From Nematostella vectensis (taxonomy: Eukaryota > Cnidaria > Anthozoa > Actiniaria > Edwardsiidae): DNA of 64,000 bases. The stretch spans positions 5,792,747-5,856,746 of the forward strand of contig NC_064044.1 in NCBI RefSeq assembly GCF_932526225.1, in the 5' to 3' direction. The position numbers and the translations under genes were made by a program. The notes under the pieces were generated by a model. It had not been told where the DNA came from. It saw nothing but the letters and a program-made list of their open reading frames with translations, and made no database searches. Below, piece after piece: positions 21,800 through 30,154 of this stretch; the stretch's first letter is position 1; each line of letters opens with the position of its first letter.

Positions 21800-23225
21800 T
21801 AAGTGTTTGATTGAACATTTGGTAAGCGTTTGTTATATAATACTGAAACCCTAATATCACTGGATGTGTAACATATTCTATTTCTTTTCTATAAGAAATT
21901 ATGTGCTACGTACACAAAAATGGAGCATTATGTGCCATCTAGCCTACTGCTACAGTATAACAATAAGGAAGAGGTAAAGTAACTCTGATTATGGTTTACA
22001 TCTTAATATCAAACACTATGCTTTTCATCACTAACAATGCTGTAAGTTATCCACAGAGAGATTTTGGGTGACCTCAATAAACTTCAACTAGCAAATATAT
22101 AGCCACTGAACAAATTGCTAAAGGTTTTTACTTTTGCTGCAATAATACATCTTGGGTACATCTTACAGTATTTTGTTACTATTGACAAACAAAAATTACT
22201 GGAGTCCCTTGGAAGATAATAAGAATTATATTTACCCTTCCTCCAACTTGAAACAATTTTTAAGCTATCTTGGCTGCAATACTGTTACCCTAATACCATT
22301 AGTTTACAGTTCTATGACTAAATTGCTACTTCGTTTCTTTTAGAAAATTACTGACACAGAAGGACGTTTGGAATCCTGTTCTGTCATCTAGTCAACTGCA
22401 GGCTTTTACATTAAGAGAAGAGGTACAGTTACTATGGATATCTATGTCTTTTTCTTGGTTTAATAGGAGCAAAATCATTCTTCCATGAGAACATACAATA
22501 CATTTTTTATCACTAAAACACAGCTTGTTGTAATTTTTATCAGAAAATCAAATCATTGAAGTACCCAAAAGGCGTTTAAACAATCATATGTTAAAAGTAT
22601 AAACTACTTTTTTATATATTTGTTATATCAGAGTCACTACCTCAGCCAGCCTGATTTTGCTTTCTTTTTGAGATATGATAATTGTTTCATTGAACATTTG
22701 GTAAGTTTTGTCATAAAACACTGCAACCTTAATACCACTAGATGTGTAACATATTCATTTTTTGTTTCTATGAGAAATGTGCTACTTAGAATGACATTTG
22801 TAAGCATGATCTGCCATCTAGTCTACTGCTATAAACACAAGGAAAGAGGTAAAGTTACTATGATTATGGTTTGCATATATCATTAAACATTATGTTTTCA
22901 ACTACTTACACCTTCTAATTAACTAACACCGAAGACCCAGGCAGATATGAAAATCAGAAAAAGATTGTTCACCTTTCCTCTATTTTTTTTTCTTTTTGAC
23001 AATTAGTGTTAGATAAGACGTAAGGACAAGCCTGATCTGTCATCTTGTCAACTGCTTTTACAATAAAAAAATAGGTAAAGTAACTACTGTCACTCCCCTT
23101 TAATAAGGATAGTTACATATGCGTGTATAACTGATTTTGTTTCCTTTTTTAGATGTAGTAATTTGCAGATACCAGATGGATGTAGAGATGCTACATACAC
23201 CAGTTGTAGACAAATATAAGGTAAA
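21800..23225 (+). repeat. array of duplicated exon-like cassettes
   Basis: Four or five diverged copies of a ~440-bp or shorter module. Each has a T-rich tract ending in AG, about 70-95 bp of sequence sharing a core like CTGTCATCTAGTCAACTGCT, and then a donor-like GTAAAGT (GTACAGT in one). Exon-like parts are about 21895-21974, 22344-22421, 22774-22850, 23008-23074 and 23152-23218. The first two are open in one frame (VPSSLLLQYNNKEE and NPVLSSSQLQAFTLREE); later ones carry stops. Intron-like parts also match (for example GAACATTTGGTAAG at about 21814 and 22691). Function unknown. Confidence 0.55.
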
Positions 23226-23988
23226 GTAGATCAAAAGAGATAGAAAGAACATATAATGTCCCAACGAAAGGGTTGTATTTCTGACAACCTCAACACAACA
23301 CAAGACCTTTTTTTGCAAGACTAGCTTTTCTGCTAGCTTACTCAGTAACATCTGGTAAGCAGGTAAGTGCAAGACACGGAAATTGGCCAGTGACTGTGAA
23401 TTATGAAAGAAAATAAGCTTTATATGACAGTCTTGGTGAACTCTATTCACTTTGAATCCTCCGAACGTTATTACTATAAAAGATGACTTAATAATGTTTC
23501 CAGGTGTCACTGGTCTTATTCATATGACTCAATTATGCACATGTTTCCCCCCTCAGTTCTCCAAGATGCTTCGCTGGTATAAATAAATTTGGTGGCTGAT
23601 GCTCTGGCTGGCAATATTTCTTCAAAAAGCTCAAAGACTTGTCATTGCAGCAACTCTCATTGGGTACCTTTTCTTGCTTTAACCGTAATTATAAGTTAAG
23701 GGCTCTAATTATCTCTAAGCTAATAGAATTAAATAAAATAACAGTTAGTCGATATTTTTCTCCTTTACTAGTATGTATTGGGGTCCTTGTGCTCATTTCA
23801 TTATTCATTCATCACAAGAATAGCCATGGCAAACATTAGTCCAGTATTTCAGAGAGCCTTTATCATTATACCACCTCAACACTACATTTCGTCAATATTT
23901 ACTTAAAAAAAATCAAACAACTAAAAAGCTAGTTTAAGACCTTCGCATACACAATTATGACACAAGTATGAATATGCTCGTCCACGCA

Positions 23989-24009
23989 GGCTCCGCTTTT
24001 AGGCAGTGC
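23989..24009 (+). mobile_element. 3' terminus of the large Helitron-like element
   Basis: The conserved end block GGCTCCGCTTTTAGGCAGTG followed by unrelated sequence (CAAGACTACTG). It is preceded by TCCACGCA, as at 38641, which helps define the 3' end of the family. Confidence 0.75.
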
Positions 24010-24396
24010 AAGACTACTGCATATCCCCATCAAAACAGTAGATAGATTGCGTGTAATGAACTTGGGCCGCCTGTGGTTGAGCGAATTGTAAATCCTAAGG
24101 AGCATAGATGACTTCCAGGGAGTTAAACAAAAAGCAAACAACAATTACTGTGTATACATATTCAACAATATAAAGAAAGACCGCTTTTACCTTGGTAAAA
24201 TAAAGCTGGGATTCTTTAGACCGATACTAAAACTATCGTAACCTGGCCTTCCCAAAACACACAGGAAAACCAAGCGATCAAGGTCAGTACTCCAAGGAAT
24301 ACCTGTGGTTTAAGCGGGAAAATCAAGAGGGGCGGCGCGCGCGAAAACAAAAACAAAAAATTAAATATTGCCCCTGCAGTTGTGTTACACCAAAAC
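24010..24396 (+). promoter_or_regulatory. upstream region and 5' leader of the zinc-knuckle gene
   Basis: A CpG-rich patch (GGCGGCGCGCGCG, about 24333) precedes a candidate leader exon that ends CCAAAAC/GTAAGT at 24396/24397. The matching acceptor is TTTTCCACAG at 24499-24508, two bases before the ATG. No TATA box is obvious. Confidence 0.4.
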
Positions 24397-24509
24397 GTAA
24401 GTACACAACACTTAACCTGAACTCCTATTTAACCCCGTTTTTCTAGCTCGCTTAAAAGGCAAGAAATACCTTTTTTGTTCCTTTACTTTAATTTTACATT
24501 TTCCACAGA

Positions 24510-27500
24510 ATGTCGCAAAACGCACAGCCCGCCGGACCGCCCCCATCGAGCGGCGGCAAACGAGAAGGTATCAATCACTTGCGCTCCTTTTAGGAACAAA
24601 CCTTAGCATATTTGAAGCGAAAATGTTGGTAATTACTAAAAAAATATTCACTGTCAAGCGATAAAAATTCGGAATGTGTAGGTACAATACGGCACAATAC
24701 CCAAATACTAGATACACGACAGGTTTTACTTTACAAGTTTCTTAGTTATTTAAGCTTACAAAAGCTTGTAATTAAATATTAGCCAATGAGTCATATCATA
24801 ATAATAGTGTGTTGATTAGTGCAGCGCACTCAAAACTATTATTATACTTAATGCTTGACAGAAAATAATCAGCAGAAAGGGAAAAGAAAAAGTACAAAAA
24901 ATACAAATCAAGCTTACATCATATACTTGAATTGAATACAATAGACCAAAACTGGAATTCGATTCTGCCAAATTTCCGTCTTTAATAAGACTTCTTCGGG
25001 GCAGACATTCATATCTTGAATTAATTGTTGTTTTTTTTATTTAAGCTTAACTTAACTTTAAGCTTATATTTCGCTTTTTGATTTACAGCATGTGAAAAGT
25101 GTAAAGGTCACGGCCATAAGGCTGAAAAATGTAAGTATATGTAGAAAGAACTTGAAGTGTGAAAATGTAATGACAATGTAACAAGTGTTTAACATATTTA
25201 TTTCATCAGATAATAATGTGCGCTGTTATAGGTGTCGGGGGCAGGGGCACAAAAAAAAACAATGCCCCACACGACCTCAAAGTAAGTATTGAAGAATCTC
25301 TGGTTTAGGTGTTTCTTTATCTTAATTTTAGAGTATTTCATAAAATATTCCAACAAATGTCATTGCAATACGCTTTAGCAGTGTCACTGAGGATATGAAA
25401 CAGACTGATAAGTTACTTGTAATGGTGATGGTAATTTCTGCCTAGAACTATACACCTATTTCAAGTAAGGTTGCATCAGAGAGTCCTTGTCTGGTAACAT
25501 GCAAGGTTGTTGTGTGGGTGCATAGGGTGACTATTCCTCACGGCTCTGGTCATCTAATTCCTGGGTAACTACCTTCACGTGGTGCACCTGTCTTAGACAA
25601 AATGTTATCCTAGGGACCGAGCGAGGGACGGTATATTCCCTCTCGGGTAGGTGGAGCTCTTCAGCCTTGGTCGGCAGTCCACCTAGGGGAAGGAAAACCC
25701 TGATTTTCAAACCTCCACTGCCTTGCGGCCATACCCTGTTATGGGAAAGGCTCTCAAAAAGTCTGGACACCGGCAAACCCCCCCATAGATACTACTTGTT
25801 CTATGGGGAAGACGGCGGCTTCAGCAAAGCACCCGTGGAGTGTTAAGGGCAAGTGAAGTCATCCATGGTTTATCTTGGCCATCCACTGCATCTGGTTCTG
25901 TCTTCCAGTCGTCTCGACATTGTCCTGCCACTGGTCCATGATGGCTCCAGACGAGAGAGTGAGGTCGACGATGCGCAACTCTTCTTCACTTAAATCAAAA
26001 TTCATAGCGCAAGTCATCTATCATTTTTTTCACTTCATCACCCTAATCCAAAGTCCTGTGGCGACAGGCACGCAACGAAGCGACAGGTGTGGGTACACTG
26101 GAAGTCGTAGATGCAAACCTGCACATAGGCGGCTCAGGCCATAGGGTCGCTATTCACTGACTGGAGCAGCAGTGGATCTCGGCAGCAGTCTGAGTGACTG
26201 AGCAGCCCTATTTAGGAACGCACTGCTCACCTCCATGGCAAGAGGAGAGGACTAGAAAAGGTGTCCCAAACATTGCCTGCTCCATCTTACCCTATCCAGT
26301 TTACCGCGACTGGAGGGGGCCCTATTTATGCTGTCGAAACAAAGGAAGTAAACTAAAAGCAAGATTCACACCACTAACCGCTGCAGCCTGGAACGTTCGC
26401 ACACTCCTTGACAGAGGTGGCTCCGAAAGACCCGAGAGACGCACAGCACTTGTCGCAAGCGAACTTGGTAGATACAACATTGACATCGCTGCTCTTAGTG
26501 AAACCAGACTAGCGGGAGAGGGCATGCTATGCGAGAGAGGTACAGACTATACTTTCTTCTGGAGTGGACGCAGCCCGGTAGAGAGAAGAGAAGCAGGAGT
26601 GGGGTTTGCTGTTAAGTCGTCCATTGCTTGCAAGCTACCTGATCCACCTAAGGGTATAAGTGACCGTCTTATGACATTGAGGCTGCCCCTTTCCAATGAT
26701 AAAAGGTTCGCCACTATCATTAGTGCCTATGCACCTACAATGACCAACCCGGATGAGATAAAGGACAAGTTTTACGAAGATCTAAACAATGTCATCAACA
26801 CTGTTCCTCAAGCAGACAAGCTCATTATTCTAGGCGACCTCAACGCAAGAGTTGGGTGCGACAGTTCCATGTGGGAAGGAGTGATTGGGAAACATGGAGT
26901 CGGCAAATGCAACAGCAATGGTCTTCTCCTTCTCCAAACATGTGCAGAGCACGAGCTTCTAATCACAAACACCATCTTCAAACTTCCCACCCGTAACAGA
27001 ACATCTTGGATGCACCCCCGCTCAAAGCACTGGCATCTGATAGACTATTCCATCGTGCGTAAAAGAGACAGACAGGATGTTCGGGTCACAAAGACCATGT
27101 GTGGCGCTGATTGTTGGACAGACCACCGTCTTGTTGTTTCCAAACTTAATATTCGTGTCCAACCAAAGAGAAGGCCTCAGGGTGTAAAGAAGACTAAACG
27201 TCTGAATACCAGCAAGCTGAAAGTCAGTGAGACTAAAAACACCTTTTCTGATACTCTGAAACAACGCTTGGATTCCACTCTGCTAAATGGCCAGGACGTT
27301 GAGACTGCATGGGCAGGACTCCGTGAATTGGTTTACAACACGGCTTTAGAGTGCCTCGGGCAAAAAATCAGAAAGCACAAAGACTGGTTTGATGATAACA
27401 GCACGGAGATTGAACAACTGCTAGAGGAAAAGCGTCGTGCGTACAAAGCTCATCTCGTTGACCCATCGTCAACTTCAAAACTTGATACACTAAGAAAAGT

Positions 27501-29856
27501 ACGAAGCACAGTCCAAGCAAAGTTGCGTCAGATGCAAGATACCTGGCTCAGTAGGAAAGCTGATGAGATCCAGGACTATGCTGACAGAAACGACATGAAA
27601 AATTTCTACAACAGCTTAAATGAAATCTATGGTCCTACTACCTCAGGCTCACTGTCTCCACTTCTCAGTGCTGATGGGGAAACACTGGTCTCCGATAAAG
27701 ATAAAGTCCTGGCGAGGTGGGCAGAACACTTTGAGAGTGTCCTAAATAGACCCTCGGCAATAAATGACGAAGCCATCAACAGACTACCTCAAGTTCCTGT
27801 CGACGAAACCATGGACGTTGTACCAACATTCGTGGAAATTCAGAAAGCAGTCAACCTTCTATCCAGTGGCAAAGCCCCAGGGTCAGACTCCATACCAGCG
27901 GAAGTCTACAAAGAGGGAGGTGCGGCTCTGACGGAGAAACTTTACCAGCTTTTTCAGCTCATCTGGAATCACGAGGCAGTGCCTCAGGACTTTAAGGATG
28001 CCTCCATTATACATCTCTACAAACGCAAAGGAAACCGCCGTATCTGCGATAATCATCGAGGAATCTCCCTGCTGTCCATCGCTGGCAAAATTCTGGCCAG
28101 AGTCTTACTCAATCGTCTCATTGTACATCTCGAGCAAGGCCTCCTACCTGAAAGTCAATGTGGTTTCCGGAAGGAGCGCGGGACAACTGACATGATATTT
28201 GCTGCAAGGCAACTTCAGGAGAAGTGTCAAGAACAAAATGTCGACCTGTATTCCACCTACGTCGACCTGACAAAAGCGTTTGATACTGTCAGTAGAGAGG
28301 GCCTCTGGAAAATAATGGCGAAGTTTGGCTGTCCCAGCAAATTCATAAACATCGTACGCCAATTACATGACGGCATGCTTGCGAGCGTCCAGGACAACGG
28401 AGAGACCTCTCATTCTTTCCCTGTCTCAAACGGAGTTAAGCAAGGATGCGTCCTTGCCCCTACTCTATTCAGTCTGATGTTCTCAGCCATGCTGACTGAC
28501 GCTTTTAAAGATGATGAGGTAGGCATCGGCATCAAGTATCGTTTCGATGGCTCTGTGTTCAATCTCAGGAGGCTTCAGGCGAAATCCAAGATCTCGGCTG
28601 ATACTGTAAACGACCTCTTATTCGCTGACGATTGTGCCCTCAATGCTACCTCTCAAGCAGACCTGCAACACAGCGTAGATCTGTTTTCTAGTGCCTGTAA
28701 CAACTTCGGCCTCAAAATAAACACCAAAAAGACGGAGGCTATGCATCAGCCAGCGCCTGGAAAGCCCTACACTGAACCTAACATCATCATCAATGGTCAA
28801 AAACTCAATGCTGTTGACAAATTTACCTACCTTGGCAGTACTCTCTCCAGAAACGTTGTCCTCGATGACGAAGTTACCAACAGACTAGCCAGAGCAAGCG
28901 CCGCATTTGGAAGGCTTCGTAAGAACGTTTGGAAAAGGAGAGGGATAAGAACAGATACAAAGATCAAAGTGTATCGTGCCGTTGTGCTGCCTATGCTACT
29001 TTACGGGTCTGAAACCTGGACTATCTACAAGCGCCATGCGATGAAGCTTAACCATTTCCACACTACCTGTCTGAGGAAAATTCTCAATGTTCGCTGGCAA
29101 GAAAAGATCCCGGATACTGAGGTCCTTGCACGTGCAGGTCTGCCCAGCATTCACACCATCCTGAAACAGTCTCAGCTTCGCTGGGCGGGGCACGTAGCTC
29201 GTATGCCTGATGAACGGCTTCCTAAGAAACTTCTGTTTGGTGAGCTTCAGCACGGAAAACGCTGCAAAGGTGGCCAGAAGAAGAGATTTAAAGACACCCT
29301 AAAACTCTCGCTAAAAGCATTCAACATCGATCACACCTCATGGGAGCTTCTGGCACAAAACCGTCAAGGTTGGCGCCGTGTCATTCGCAACGGTGCTGCG
29401 GCATGCGAGGCAAATTGGACAGCTGCCGCAGAGGAGCGTAGAGCCGCCAGAAAGTCTCAAGATCCCAAAGCTGCAACAATACCATGCCCTCAGTGCCCCA
29501 GGCTTTTCCGTGCACAGATTGGCCTTATTAGCCATCTGCGCACCCACAAGCGTCCTTAGTCCCGCTCAGGATGACGGTGAAAATGAAAAATTGAACACGA
29601 TGGTCCTCGTCGTAGCGACGGACAAACAACAACACAGCATAAAATAAAAAAACCTATATTTACATGACCCATTAATTAATTGATTCTAGATGGTGTTTAT
29701 TGGTGTATTTTAGGTGAGCGTTTGGAAAATATATTATTTGATACTAATCTTTCATCCTTTTTTATAGAGAAGAACAACAACAAGACGAAAAGAGGCAATG
29801 CAGCTGCAGGCGGTGGCAGTGGTGGGGCAAAGCAGTTTGTCTTCCACATATATTGA
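24510..29856 (+). CDS. small double CCHC zinc-knuckle protein, four coding exons
   Basis: Exons 24510-24567, 25089-25130, 25210-25281 and 29768-29856 join in phase (all introns phase 1, GT-AG) to give ~86 residues. The product has a Pro/Gly/Ser-rich start (MSQNAQPAGPPPSSGGKRE), a first knuckle CEKCKGHGHKAEK, a second complete CX2CX4HX4C knuckle CYRCRGQGHKKKQC, and a basic, Gly-rich tail (KTKRGNAAAGGGSGG). Such proteins bind single-stranded RNA or DNA; the role here is inferred. By splicing, the last ligand of knuckle 1 becomes Tyr (T/AT junction) instead of Cys. Intron 3 holds a full-length LINE in the same orientation. The final codons and stop lie within a foldback sequence. I do not recognise an orthologue. 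Confidence 0.65.
25449..25463. repeat. half of a mariner-like MITE terminal repeat
   Basis: ATACACCTATTTCAA matches the terminal repeat of the MITE at 29979-30154. No partner end is nearby; it may be a remnant cut by the LINE insertion. Confidence 0.35.
25500..29642 (+). mobile_element. near-full-length APE-type LINE
   Basis: A non-LTR retrotransposon with a GC-richer 5' leader (about 25500-26193), one long frame with endonuclease and reverse transcriptase, and a short 3' tail ending in CAACAACACAGCATAAAATAAAA. Exact ends and target duplication were not resolved by eye. It lies in the sense direction inside intron 3 of the zinc-knuckle gene. Confidence 0.88.
26194..29559 (+). CDS. LINE polyprotein: APE endonuclease, reverse transcriptase, C-terminal C2H2 finger
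   Basis: An intact frame of ~1120 codons. The true start is uncertain: the first codon of the open frame is GTG, and the endonuclease proper begins near 26370 (AAWNVRTLLD). Endonuclease motifs are SETRL, SAYAPT, GDLNARVG and a C-terminal DHRLVVSKL block. The reverse transcriptase follows with HRGISLLS, QCGFRKERGT, VDLTKAFDTVS, GVKQGCVLAPTLF and catalytic LLFADDCAL. Near the end is a zinc finger CPQCPRLFRAQIGLISHLRTH. It nicks target DNA and primes reverse transcription there. No RNase H is seen. No stop or frameshift interrupts it, so it may be recent. Clade was not assigned with certainty. Confidence 0.93.
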   Translation: MTEQPYLGTHCSPPWQEERTRKGVPNIACSILPYPVYRDWRGPYLCCRNKGSKLKARFTPLTAAAWNVRTLLDRGGSERPERRTALVASELGRYNIDIAALSETRLAGEGMLCERGTDYTFFWSGRSPVERREAGVGFAVKSSIACKLPDPPKGISDRLMTLRLPLSNDKRFATIISAYAPTMTNPDEIKDKFYEDLNNVINTVPQADKLIILGDLNARVGCDSSMWEGVIGKHGVGKCNSNGLLLLQTCAEHELLITNTIFKLPTRNRTSWMHPRSKHWHLIDYSIVRKRDRQDVRVTKTMCGADCWTDHRLVVSKLNIRVQPKRRPQGVKKTKRLNTSKLKVSETKNTFSDTLKQRLDSTLLNGQDVETAWAGLRELVYNTALECLGQKIRKHKDWFDDNSTEIEQLLEEKRRAYKAHLVDPSSTSKLDTLRKVRSTVQAKLRQMQDTWLSRKADEIQDYADRNDMKNFYNSLNEIYGPTTSGSLSPLLSADGETLVSDKDKVLARWAEHFESVLNRPSAINDEAINRLPQVPVDETMDVVPTFVEIQKAVNLLSSGKAPGSDSIPAEVYKEGGAALTEKLYQLFQLIWNHEAVPQDFKDASIIHLYKRKGNRRICDNHRGISLLSIAGKILARVLLNRLIVHLEQGLLPESQCGFRKERGTTDMIFAARQLQEKCQEQNVDLYSTYVDLTKAFDTVSREGLWKIMAKFGCPSKFINIVRQLHDGMLASVQDNGETSHSFPVSNGVKQGCVLAPTLFSLMFSAMLTDAFKDDEVGIGIKYRFDGSVFNLRRLQAKSKISADTVNDLLFADDCALNATSQADLQHSVDLFSSACNNFGLKINTKKTEAMHQPAPGKPYTEPNIIINGQKLNAVDKFTYLGSTLSRNVVLDDEVTNRLARASAAFGRLRKNVWKRRGIRTDTKIKVYRAVVLPMLLYGSETWTIYKRHAMKLNHFHTTCLRKILNVRWQEKIPDTEVLARAGLPSIHTILKQSQLRWAGHVARMPDERLPKKLLFGELQHGKRCKGGQKKRFKDTLKLSLKAFNIDHTSWELLAQNRQGWRRVIRNGAAACEANWTAAAEERRAARKSQDPKAATIPCPQCPRLFRAQIGLISHLRTHKRP

Positions 29857-29929
29857 TTTCCATATTTAGGGGAGTGCTTTTGGTGCCTCCTCTAAATATG
29901 GAAATTAATTGTTACCTGGTAGACAAACT
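29833..29929. repeat. 97-bp foldback sequence at the stop codon
   Basis: An imperfect hairpin whose arms begin CAGTTTGTCT and end AGACAAACTG. The inner stem TTTCCATATTTAG pairs with CTAAATATGGAAA around a short loop (GCTTTTGGTGC). It overlaps the last codons and the TGA (29854-29856) of the zinc-knuckle gene. It could be a tiny foldback MITE or a structured 3' end; its size also resembles a microRNA precursor. Confidence 0.7.
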
Positions 29930-29978
29930 GTTGTCTCTTTATTAATACATGTTTTGACATTTATTATTTTATATAATA

Positions 29979-30154
29979 CACCTATTTCAAATGAGCAAAT
30001 GTCACAAACTGCAGTGCTTCAAAGATATCAAATGAGCCAACAAATAAGCATAGATCAAAGCTTACCCATGTTTCTTTTTGTGTGTCTTTTGAATGAACCA
30101 ATCAGTGTTACCACACATTGATTCTCCAATGCAATACCTTGTTTGAAATAGGTG
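29979..30154. mobile_element. mariner-type MITE (TA target)
   Basis: Terminal inverted repeats CACCTATTTCAAA and TTTGAAATAGGTG bound ~176 bp without coding capacity and are flanked on both sides by TA, the usual target of Tc1/mariner elements. It lies in the 3' flank of the zinc-knuckle gene. Confidence 0.65.

Larger units (their letters stand above)
10856..24009 (+). mobile_element. ~13 kb Helitron-like (Helitron2/Helentron-type) element
   Basis: The left end starts AGCGGAGCCAAGCGCGG and the right end contains GGCTCCGCTTTTAGGCAGTG, so the two ends share a short asymmetric inverted repeat (AGCGGAGCC). The right end has a palindromic tip. Both ends recur in shorter non-autonomous copies in this window. 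Inside is a plus-strand spliced gene with a HUH replication initiator and a PIF1-like helicase, the two hallmark activities of rolling-circle Helitrons. The gene carries several disabling lesions. Assignment to the Helitron2/Helentron branch rests on the asymmetric inverted ends and is inference. Confidence 0.75.

Noticed and set aside
29833-29929. Calling the foldback a microRNA gene
   Set aside because: Hairpin shape alone is not enough, and it overlaps a coding end; a MITE is equally possible.
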